From Azotobacter vinelandii CA (GTDB lineage: Bacteria; Pseudomonadota; Gammaproteobacteria; Pseudomonadales; Pseudomonadaceae): a stretch of DNA of 64,000 nt. Below, in pieces: positions 54,630 to 64,000 of the stretch. The position numbers and the translations under genes are program-made. Location: positions 2,160,501 to 2,224,500 of the forward strand of contig NC_021149.1 of assembly GCF_000380335.1 (NCBI RefSeq), given 5' to 3'. The stretch's first letter is position 1. Every line of letters starts with the position of its first letter. A model generated the notes under the pieces. It was not told the DNA's origin. It ran no database searches and saw only the letters and a list, made by a program, of their open reading frames with translations.

Positions 54630-54710
54630 CACTCGCTGACGGCGACCATCGACCCCAGGCACCTCGGCGCACTGATCGCCCTGTACGAGCACTGGATGTT
54701 CGTGCAGGGG
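54630..54710 (+). pseudogene. pgi: Glucose-6-phosphate isomerase C-terminal remnant
   Basis: Immediately after the stop of the xylB fragment and in the same frame, 27 codons encode [21 protein letters not shown] preceded by six codons. This matches the conserved C-terminal segment of Pgi. The rest of pgi is missing on both sides. A deletion seems to have joined xylB directly to pgi. Confidence 0.75.
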
Positions 54711-54882
54711 GATCAATTCCTCCGCAGCTCCCATCCGCGGGGCGTGCGGCAAATGCCGCCATGCGGCGTTGTGGGGCTTGGCAGGGAGCAGCCATTGCTG
54801 GCGGCCCGACCCGGCGGCATTTGACGCGGTAATACGGATCACGCCAAAACTTCGACAGACCCTAGAGATCGAGCAAAATTTC

Positions 54883-55557
54883 ATGATTCAGGATCAGCTT
54901 AAGCAGGCCGTGGCTCAGGCCGCCCTCGATCACATCCTGCCGCATCTCACGCGGCAGAGCATCGTCGGCGTCGGCACCGGCTCCACCGCCAACTTCTTCA
55001 TCGACCTGCTGGCCCGCCACCGGATGGACTTCGACGGCGCCGTGGCCAGTTCCGAGGCTACTGCCGCCCGTCTGAGGAGCCATGGCATCGAAGTGCACGA
55101 CCTGAACAGCATCGCCGAGCTGGAGTTCTACGTGGACGGTGCCGACGAGTGCAACGGGCACCTGGAGCTGACCAAGGGCGGCGGTGGCGCGCTGACCCGC
55201 GAGAAGATCGTCGCCGCGGTGGCCAAAACCTTCGTCTGCATCGCCGACGAGAGCAAGCGCGTCGATTTTCTCGGCGGTTTCCCGCTGCCGGTGGAGGTGA
55301 TCCCCATGGCCCGTGGCCACGTGGCGCGCCAACTGGTCATGCTGGGCGGTAACCCGGTCCATCGCGAAGGGGTGGTGACCGACAACGGCAACGTGATTCT
55401 CGACGTGTACGACATGCGGATCATCGACCCCAGGCAATTGGAGTCGGATATCAACGGCATCGTCGGGGTGGTCTGCAACGGTCTGTTCGCCGCGCGCCCG
55501 GCCGACCTGCTGTTGCTCGGCACCCATAACGGGGTCGAAAAGTTTGGACGTCGGTAA
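54883..55557 (+). CDS. rpiA: Ribose-5-phosphate isomerase A
   Basis: A 224-residue Rpi[17 protein letters not shown] binds the phosphate, the catalytic Asp/Lys region [29 protein letters not shown] is intact, and [12 protein letters not shown] follows. It interconverts ribose 5- and ribulose 5-phosphate and keeps the pentose-phosphate cycle with transketolase balanced. It follows the xylB-pgi remnants by 172 bp. The ATG at 54883 has no strong Shine-Dalgarno. Having this true ribose isomerase here supports a non-ribose role for the RpiB-like gene at 50161. Confidence 0.93.
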   Translation: MIQDQLKQAVAQAALDHILPHLTRQSIVGVGTGSTANFFIDLLARHRMDFDGAVASSEATAARLRSHGIEVHDLNSIAELEFYVDGADECNGHLELTKGGGGALTREKIVAAVAKTFVCIADESKRVDFLGGFPLPVEVIPMARGHVARQLVMLGGNPVHREGVVTDNGNVILDVYDMRIIDPRQLESDINGIVGVVCNGLFAARPADLLLLGTHNGVEKFGRR

Positions 55558-55842
55558 ATTTTCTGGAGCTGGATGGGGCAGAAGTTGGATGCACACGATC
55601 ATTTGAAAGCGGAGCGTTTGCGTGGCCAGTAGTTTAGCGGATGGGTAGTCGTACCCAGTCGTTCCCGGCGGTAAATCATCGGTCGCGGAGCCTGGCTGTT
55701 GCGTACCGCCACTGGATTGCAGTCAGTGGCGCACCGAATACCTCTCATGACAGTCCTCGACATTTGGCAGATGCATATGAGGAACTGATGTATCGGTGCG
55801 TGCGAATGGTCAAATGGACGAAATAGGTGAATTATAGGGATA
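55558..55842 (+). promoter_or_regulatory. Spacer before the SorC-type regulator with a GATCA-type half operator
   Basis: 285 bp without a recognised gene. CGATCATTTGA at 55596-55606 repeats 11 bases of the palindrome at 50109-50122, so the regulator may also control its own gene. Confidence 0.5.
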
Positions 55843-56856
55843 ATGCCGTTTTCGACAATGATTCGGAGCCGTTCGTACATGAATGACAATGTTGGCCGTG
55901 TGACCAATGATGAGTTCGGTCTAATGACCGAAGTGGCCATGCTCTATTATCTGGATAATGTTACTCAGGAGTCCATCGCCAAACGTCTTTCGCTGTCTCG
56001 CGTCAAGGTCAGTCGGCTGCTCAAGCGTGCCCGCGATGAAGGTATCGTTGAGGTTCGGGTGCTACAACATCCAACGGTGAGCAATGAGCTGGAGCAGGCG
56101 CTGCGGGAGCGTTTTCGCCTCGATCGTGCATTGATTGCATTGGATCATGCCGATCCCGATACCCAGCGTGCCGCAGTAGCCAGCCTGGTTGCCAATTACC
56201 TCAACAAGACGCTGGCCGATGGAATGATTGTGGCTGTCGGCATGGGGCGCAATGTCGGCGCGGTCGCGGATAATGTTTTTCTGCCGACAAGCCGCGATTG
56301 CACCTTCGTTTGCGCCATCGGCGGCTCGTTGCGAGCGGGTGAATATATGAATCCCGATCATATATGCCGACGTCTGGCGGCGCGCTTCGGCGGTGAAAGT
56401 GAAAGTCTTTATGCGCCGGCAATGGTAGCCAATCCTGAACTCCGCAGTCTGTTGCTCGCGAACGATACAGTACGTGCGACACTCGACCGGGCACGCCGCG
56501 CCGATCTTGCCTTGATCGGTATCGGCGATATGAGCGAGGACAGTAATCTGGTGCGTATGGGCTGGTTTTCACCGCAAGAGATAGCCCAGGCCCGGCTGTC
56601 CGGTACCGTGGGCGACTTGATGGGGTACGATTTCATCGACATTCACGGCCGTCCCGCAGTGAATGCTCTGCAGGAGAGGGTGATTGGCCTCACCAGGCAA
56701 GACTTGGTACGTATTCCGGATGTGATCGCCATTGCCAGTGAGAACACCAAGGCGGCGGCTATTTTAGGAGCGCTGCGTTCTGAAACTATCAATACCCTTG
56801 CTACGACCGTTACAAATGCTCATACCATATTGGCGCTCGACGGTGCGGCTATGTGA
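55843..56856 (+). CDS. SorC/DeoR-like sugar-binding transcriptional regulator
   Basis: A 337-residue SorC-family regulator. The helix-turn-helix is VTQESIAKRLSLSRVKVSRLLKRARDEGIVEVRV (residues about 40-73), followed by the sugar-phosphate-binding SorC domain (VGMGRNVGAVADNV, CAIGGSLRAGEYMNPDHICRRLAARFGG, ADLALIGIGDM). Members usually respond to a phosphorylated sugar. It is the only specific regulator inside the tetritol module and probably senses erythrulose or erythrose phosphate. The start is uncertain: ATGs at 55843, 55858 and 55879 all precede the helix-turn-helix. Confidence 0.9.
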   Translation: MPFSTMIRSRSYMNDNVGRVTNDEFGLMTEVAMLYYLDNVTQESIAKRLSLSRVKVSRLLKRARDEGIVEVRVLQHPTVSNELEQALRERFRLDRALIALDHADPDTQRAAVASLVANYLNKTLADGMIVAVGMGRNVGAVADNVFLPTSRDCTFVCAIGGSLRAGEYMNPDHICRRLAARFGGESESLYAPAMVANPELRSLLLANDTVRATLDRARRADLALIGIGDMSEDSNLVRMGWFSPQEIAQARLSGTVGDLMGYDFIDIHGRPAVNALQERVIGLTRQDLVRIPDVIAIASENTKAAAILGALRSETINTLATTVTNAHTILALDGAAM

Positions 56857-57353
56857 GCTAGCGTGGTGTTTTCTTGCATTCGAGTATCGGCATGATTTGG
56901 TGGGTGCGAGACCGGGTGATGGAGGTTGCTTTGCGGCTTATCCATGAGCGGTATGGCCGCATGGCCGGTCCATTGGCTGGATAATGATATTCTCTTCAAT
57001 CTTCGACTTCGTCGCCTCTCGAGACTGTCGTGTCTTATATGGGGCACAAGAAGCAGCTGGTATAAACGGAAACCTGCTCTCAAGTTCGCGGTTAGGTGCC
57101 ATTTCAAATTAGGGCGATATGGGCTGTTGATGGTTTCATCGTCATGCTCGAAATATTGTTCGAGACTTGATCCATGGTCGGCGCGCTTGCAAAAGATACC
57201 AATATCTTTGTAGGTCATCGATACGCACTGACTCTGCAAGTTAAGTAGTGAGCAGGGTGCCGTTGTCGGTGGCTGAATGTTCAAAAGGGGCAGTCTATCG
57301 ACTGTTTCGCTCAGTACTTTTTCATAAGAAATTCCCTCGGAGGAATGAATGCC
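56857..57353 (+). other. 497-bp spacer between sorC and pyruvate kinase; no gene recognised
   Basis: The sequence has moderate GC content up to about 57330, where the GC-rich pyk block begins. A 132-codon leftward frame (57218-56820) runs antisense to the end of sorC; it resembles nothing known to me and has no good ribosome binding site. A GGAGGA at 57339-57344 serves pyk. Confidence 0.4.
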
Positions 57354-60252
<2,899 letters not shown>

Positions 60253-60268
60253 ATCCGTTCGGACGGTC

Positions 60269-60295
60269 GATGCGCCCGGCAAGGCCGGGTGCATC
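60269..60295 (+). terminator. Terminator after enolase
   Basis: A 12-bp stem (GATGCGCCCGGC / GCCGGGTGCATC, one G-T pair) with a 3-nt loop lies 17 bp after the enolase stop. A few T residues follow. It ends the sugar-phosphate gene block. Confidence 0.7.
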
Positions 60296-60303
60296 GCCTT
60301 GTC

Positions 60304-60320
60304 GCGCTTCGCCGAAGCGC
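60304..60320 (-). terminator. Terminator-like hairpin after the LuxR-type gene
   Basis: GCGCTTC and GAAGCGC pair around a 3-nt loop, 13 bp downstream of the leftward LuxR-type gene. It probably closes that gene. Confidence 0.45.
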
Positions 60321-60332
60321 TTCAAGCCGAAG

Positions 60333-60899
60333 TCAGTTCAGAACGATGATTTTCGACACCAGATCGGCACTGTTCTTCGCCGCCAGTTTCTTCATCAGGC
60401 GCGCCCGGTGCACTTCCACGGTGCGGTGGGAAATGCCCAGCTTGCGGCCGATCTCCTTGCAGGTGAGGCCGTTGACGATGTGCGCCGAGATTTCCCGCTC
60501 GCGGGGCGTCAGGTTCACCGCCGCGCGTATGGGCCGGTCGATGCGCTCGAAGTGCCAGACCATCAGCCGGAAGGGCTCCTCGGGGGTCAGCGTGTAGCCG
60601 TCGGCGTGCGCCCAGAAGACTTCGCCGCCGCTCTGCTGCATGAAGCGTTCGTCGGAGTAGGAGCGACTCCGGCGCAGCCGGCTCAGGCAACGCTCGCCGA
60701 TCGCCCGGTAGTCGGCGCGCGAGGGGTAGAGGCGCAGGATCGACTGGCCGAGCAGTTCCCGGCGCTCGTAGCCGAACAGGCATTGGAACGCTTCGTTGCA
60801 GTCGAGTATCAGGCGATTTCCGGTGATCACCTGCGGCGCCGGCGAAACGCGGAACGCCAGGCTCGCCAGATCGCCGGGCGCGGGCGTGAGTGCTGTCAT
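60333..60899 (-). CDS. PAS-LuxR transcriptional regulator
   Basis: A 188-residue regulator. The first 120 residues form a PAS fold (ILDCNEAFQCLFGYERRELLGQSILRLYPS ... YTLTPEEPFRLMVWHFERID). The C-terminus is a LuxR-type helix-turn-helix (LTPREREISAHIVNGLTCKEIGRKLGISHRTVEVHRARLMKKL). It has no receiver domain, so it senses a ligand or redox cue through PAS. It is divergent from the thiolase-ligase pair and most likely controls it. Confidence 0.9.
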   Translation of the reverse strand: MTALTPAPGDLASLAFRVSPAPQVITGNRLILDCNEAFQCLFGYERRELLGQSILRLYPSRADYRAIGERCLSRLRRSRSYSDERFMQQSGGEVFWAHADGYTLTPEEPFRLMVWHFERIDRPIRAAVNLTPREREISAHIVNGLTCKEIGRKLGISHRTVEVHRARLMKKLAAKNSADLVSKIIVLN

Positions 60900-61157
60900 T
60901 GCCTGTCCTTCCCGTTGCCTTCATCTACAGCCTAACCGACCCGCCCGGTCCGGCAACCGATACGCACGTCCATACGTAGTTGCACGAATGGCAGGCATGC
61001 CGGGGGTGCGCCATCGTGAATCCGGCACATTGAGGATGCCGCCGCGCATCGCTCGGTGCCGCCGTTCCAGTCTCACGACAACGACGGGAAACCCTGGCGA
61101 AGGCCGCCTTGCCGGCCGGGCCCCGGTCGGCCCGACAACAACACAGAGGCAATTCAC

Positions 61158-62336
61158 ATGATCACGGATTCGGTATCCATCGTGGCCAGCGGCCACACCC
61201 GTTTCGGCCGGCTGGAAGGCCGCACGCTCGAGGACCTGATCGTCGCGGCGACGCGCGAGGCGCTGGAGGAGGCCGCGGTGGACGCGGCGGAAATCGACGC
61301 GGTGTTTCTCGGTCATTTCAATTCGGGGATGGTGCCGGATGGCTTCCCGGCCTCGCTGACGCTGCAGGCTGACCCGGCGCTGCGCTTCAAGCCGGCCAGC
61401 CGTTGCGAAAACGCCTGCGCCTCGGGTTCCGCGGCGATCCAGGCCGGGATCTGCGCGATCCGCTCGGGCGCCGCGGAACTGGTGCTGGTGGTCGGCGCGG
61501 AAAAGATGACTGCCAATTCCACCCAGGAGGTCACCCGCGCCCTGGCCGGCGCCGGCTACCAGAACGATCCGCAGGAGGCCGCGCTGAGCTTCCCGCAACA
61601 GTTCGGGCTGGCCGCCCGGCGATACGGCGAGCGTTACCGCGACCCGCTGGGCGCGATGGCCGCCATCGCGGTGAAGAACCACGCCAATGCCATGCATAAC
61701 CCGCTGGCGCAGATGCACCGGGAGATGAGCCTCGAACACTGCGCCACGGTGTCCGAGAGCAACCCGCTGATCGCGCCGCCGCTGCGCCTCACCGACTGTT
61801 CGCTGATCTCCGACGGCGCGGCGGCCATCGTGCTGGCCTCGGCGCGGCGGGCCGAGCGTTTCCGCCGCCGCGTGGCGATCCGCGCCATGGCTCAGGTCAA
61901 CGATTTCCTGCCCCTGTCGAAACGGGACTTTCTCGCCTTCGAAGGCCCGCAGCGGGCGATCCGCTCCGCGCTGGAGCAGGCCGGCGTGAGCCTGGCCGAC
62001 CTGCAGTTCGCCGAGGTGCACGACTGTTTCACCATCGCCGAACTGATGATCTACGAAGCCATGGGGCTGGCGCCGCGGGGCGAGGGTTTCCGCGCGCTGG
62101 AGGAGGGCACGGTACTGGCCGGCGGGCGGCTGCCGGTGAATCTTTCCGGCGGCCTCAAGGCCAAGGGGCATCCGGTTGGCGCGACCGGGGTGTCGATGCA
62201 CGCCATGGCGTTCCGCCAACTGGTCGGCGATCCCGTGGGCATCGCCCTGCGCCGGCCGGAGTTCGGCCTGGTGTTCAACATGGGCGGCATGGCGGTGGCG
62301 AACTACGCCAGCGTGCTGCAGGCGCAGGGGGCTTGA
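61158..62336 (+). CDS. Thiolase, SCP2/acetyl-CoA acetyltransferase-like
   Basis: A 392-residue thiolase-fold enzyme. The nucleophilic Cys is in RCENACASGSAAIQ. The SCP2-type AEVHDCFTIAELMIYEAMG and GGLKAKGHPVGATG supply the two His. The C-terminal CxG of ordinary thiolases is replaced by FNMGGMAVANY, as in SCP2-type members. It may cleave or form a beta-ketoacyl-CoA. It overlaps or abuts the acyl-CoA ligase, so the ligase's product is probably its substrate or precursor. Confidence 0.88.
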   Translation: MITDSVSIVASGHTRFGRLEGRTLEDLIVAATREALEEAAVDAAEIDAVFLGHFNSGMVPDGFPASLTLQADPALRFKPASRCENACASGSAAIQAGICAIRSGAAELVLVVGAEKMTANSTQEVTRALAGAGYQNDPQEAALSFPQQFGLAARRYGERYRDPLGAMAAIAVKNHANAMHNPLAQMHREMSLEHCATVSESNPLIAPPLRLTDCSLISDGAAAIVLASARRAERFRRRVAIRAMAQVNDFLPLSKRDFLAFEGPQRAIRSALEQAGVSLADLQFAEVHDCFTIAELMIYEAMGLAPRGEGFRALEEGTVLAGGRLPVNLSGGLKAKGHPVGATGVSMHAMAFRQLVGDPVGIALRRPEFGLVFNMGGMAVANYASVLQAQGA

Positions 62337-62338
62337 CC

Positions 62339-63847
62339 GTGAACATCGCCGACTGGCTGGACGCCGCCGCGCGTCGCTGGCCCGCGCGACCGGCCCTGTA
62401 CGAGGGCGAACGCGCGGTCGCGGATTACCGCGCCTTCGCCGCCGCCGCCGCGGCGCGGGCGAGCGGACTGCGCGACGAGCACGGCATCGCGCCGGGGGAT
62501 CGGGTCGCGCTGTTCATGCACAACGCCTGCGAGTACCTGGAGCTGCTCTACGCCATCTGGTGGGCCGGTGCGGTGGCGGTGCCGATCAACCACAAGCTGC
62601 ATGGCGACGAGGCCGCCTGGATCGCCGGCGACGCGCAGGCCCGGCTGATCTTCACCGACCACGGCGAACTGTTCGCCAACGGCGGGCTGCCCGCGCACTG
62701 CCGGGAGCTGGCCGGCCTCGGCAGCGAGCGACCGGAGCGGATCGACCCCGCCCTGGCGAGCCCCGTCCGGCGCGGCACGGACGATCTCGCCTGGCTGTTC
62801 TACACCTCCGGCACCACCGGCCGCGCCAAGGGCGTGATGCTGTCCCACGGCAACCTGCTGGCGATGTCCCTCTGCTATCCGGTCGACGTCGATCCGGTCG
62901 AAGCGGACGATGCCTACGTCTACGCCGCGCCCATGTCGCATGGCGCGGGGCTGTACAACTTCATCCATGTCCGCTGCGGCGCCCGCCACGTGGTTCCCGC
63001 CTCGCGGGGCTTCGATGCCGCCGAACTGTTCGGGCTGGCCGGGACGCTGGGGCGCCTGAGCCTGTTCGCGGCGCCGACCATGCTCAAGCGCATGGTTGGC
63101 GAGGCGCGCCGCCGGGGCTACGCCGGCGACGGCATCAAGTCCATCGTCTGCGGCGGCGCGCCGCTGTACCTGGCCGATCTGCGGGAGGCGCTGGCGACCT
63201 TCGGCCCGCGGCTGATCCAGATCTACGGCCAGGGCGAAAGTCCGATGACGATCAGCGCGCTGTGCCGCGAACTGATCGCCGACCGGGCGCGCGCGGACTG
63301 GCCGCGGCTGGCCGCTTCGGTCGGCTATCCGCAGTCGTGCGTCGAGGTCGGCGTGCTGGATGCCGCGGGCGATCCGCTACCGCCGGGCCGGCCGGGAGAG
63401 GTCGTGGTGCGCGGTCCCTGCGTGATGCACGGCTACTGGCGCGACGCGGCGGCGAGCGCGGCGACCCTGGTGGACGGCTGGCTGCGTACCGGCGATATCG
63501 GCTACCTGGACCGCGACGGCCTGCTGACCCTCACCGACCGCAGCAAGGACGTGATCATCTCTGGGGGCAGCAACATCTATCCCCGCGAAGTGGAGGAGGT
63601 GCTGGCGCTGCACCCGGCGATCGCCGAAGTCTCGGTGGTCGGCGAGCCGGACCCGGAGTGGGGCGAAAGCGTGGCGGCCTTCGTCGTCCTCCGCCCTGGC
63701 GAACGGGCGGACGCGCAGGCGCTCAACGCCTGGTTCGTCGCGCGCCTGGCGTCGTTCAAGAAGCCCAGGCGCTACCTGTTCGTCCGGGAGCTGCCGAAGA
63801 ACGGCTACGGCAAGATCCTCAAGACCGAACTGCGCCGCTGCCTGTAG
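62339..63847 (+). CDS. AMP-forming acyl-CoA synthetase (long-chain fatty acid-CoA ligase-like)
   Basis: A 502-residue ANL-superfamily ligase. Core motifs are LFYTSGTTGRAKGVMLSHGN, QIYGQGESPMTIS, DGWLRTGDIGYLDRDG, DRSKDVIISGGSNIYPREVE and the C-terminal catalytic Lys in PKNGYGKILKTELRR. It activates a carboxylic acid to its CoA thioester. The GTG at 62339 with GGGG 8 bp upstream is favoured; a TTG at 62333 overlapping the thiolase stop (TTGA) is the alternative. The acid cannot be named. Confidence 0.9.
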   Translation: MNIADWLDAAARRWPARPALYEGERAVADYRAFAAAAAARASGLRDEHGIAPGDRVALFMHNACEYLELLYAIWWAGAVAVPINHKLHGDEAAWIAGDAQARLIFTDHGELFANGGLPAHCRELAGLGSERPERIDPALASPVRRGTDDLAWLFYTSGTTGRAKGVMLSHGNLLAMSLCYPVDVDPVEADDAYVYAAPMSHGAGLYNFIHVRCGARHVVPASRGFDAAELFGLAGTLGRLSLFAAPTMLKRMVGEARRRGYAGDGIKSIVCGGAPLYLADLREALATFGPRLIQIYGQGESPMTISALCRELIADRARADWPRLAASVGYPQSCVEVGVLDAAGDPLPPGRPGEVVVRGPCVMHGYWRDAAASAATLVDGWLRTGDIGYLDRDGLLTLTDRSKDVIISGGSNIYPREVEEVLALHPAIAEVSVVGEPDPEWGESVAAFVVLRPGERADAQALNAWFVARLASFKKPRRYLFVRELPKNGYGKILKTELRRCL

Positions 63848-63864
63848 GGCGGCGGTGCGCCGCT

Positions 63865-64000
63865 TCAGACGTCGCGCCGGTGCACCGAACGCCCGGCGGC
63901 GAAGGTTTCCCGCACCGCGCGGTCGTCGCCGAGGATCATCAGCGCGAACAGCCTTTCCGCGAGGCTGCGCGCCTGTTCCAGACGGCGGGCGAGCAGCGGC
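63865..64000 (-). CDS. C-terminal end of an amidohydrolase, guanine deaminase-like, cut by the window edge
   Basis: The last 44 codons of a leftward gene read SLAERLFALMILGDDRAVRETFAAGRSVHRRDV and then stop. The pattern of LFALMxLGDDRAVRETxxAGRxVH is typical of the C-terminus of guanine deaminase and related amidohydrolases. The active site lies outside the window. It converges on the acyl-CoA ligase, whose stop is 17 bp away. Confidence 0.6.
   Translation of the reverse strand, partial: PLLARRLEQARSLAERLFALMILGDDRAVRETFAAGRSVHRRDV

Noticed and set aside
56820-57218. A 132-codon leftward frame beginning MTYKDIGIFCKRADHG
   Set aside because: It looks protein-like at first but runs antisense into the sorC 3' end, has no clear ribosome binding site and resembles no family I know. 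Left as unassigned spacer.

Overview
The window is bacterial chromosome from a GC-rich gammaproteobacterium. The protein families (SsuC/SsuB, TauD, TonB/ExbB/ExbD, GntR-type LacI, FMN monooxygenases of the NtaA/DmoA group) fit Pseudomonadaceae best, and Azotobacter or Pseudomonas is my guess. No rRNA, tRNA, CRISPR array or replication origin was recognised.

Region A (1-38 kb) is an organosulfur-scavenging archipelago. It holds the end of an ssu-type ABC transporter (ssuC', ssuB), an intact TonB-dependent receptor with a Tat-type binding protein, three intact NtaA/DmoA-type monooxygenases plus one internally deleted one, an SsuD-like monooxygenase, two TauD-like dioxygenases, a peroxiredoxin, an old yellow enzyme, a ferredoxin/FAD oxidoreductase pair, a BisC-like molybdoenzyme, a TauABC-like transporter, and LysR, LacI and Crp/Fnr regulators. 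Short AT-rich islands in otherwise very GC-rich DNA sit in front of most of these operons and are the likely promoters. Two nearly identical tonB-exbB-exbD sets lie 11,135 bp apart in direct orientation. Between them an IS630-family element has split a second TonB-dependent receptor exactly at a TA, and a ParS/RES-type toxin-antitoxin cassette sits against the 3' end of the second exbD, with a 48-bp exbD remnant on its other side.

Region B (38.9-60.3 kb) appears to be a tetritol (erythritol/threitol) catabolic module. A maltoporin-like outer-membrane channel lies next to a leftward operon that reads rbsA-rbsC-rbsB-type sugar ABC transporter, DthD-like short-chain dehydrogenase, DhaK- and DhaL-like kinase subunits, GapN, and an erythritol/L-threitol-type zinc dehydrogenase, closed by a strong terminator. 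A divergent set carries an RpiB-like isomerase (DerI candidate), a HAD phosphatase, transaldolase, transketolase, remnants of xylB and pgi, rpiA, a SorC/DeoR-like regulator, pyruvate kinase, a 43-residue small ORF and enolase. Together they could take a C4 polyol to erythrulose, erythrulose phosphate and erythrose 4-phosphate, then through the pentose phosphate pathway to glyceraldehyde 3-phosphate and on towards pyruvate. The cluster is a mosaic: the transporter, DhaK/DhaL, dehydrogenase, RpiB and SorC genes are visibly less GC-rich than the gapN, HAD-tal-tkt and pyk-eno blocks. This suggests that a tetritol pathway was spliced into an older sugar-phosphate operon.

Region C (60.3-64 kb) has a PAS-LuxR regulator, an SCP2-type thiolase translationally linked to an acyl-CoA ligase, and the C-terminal end of an amidohydrolase resembling guanine deaminase.
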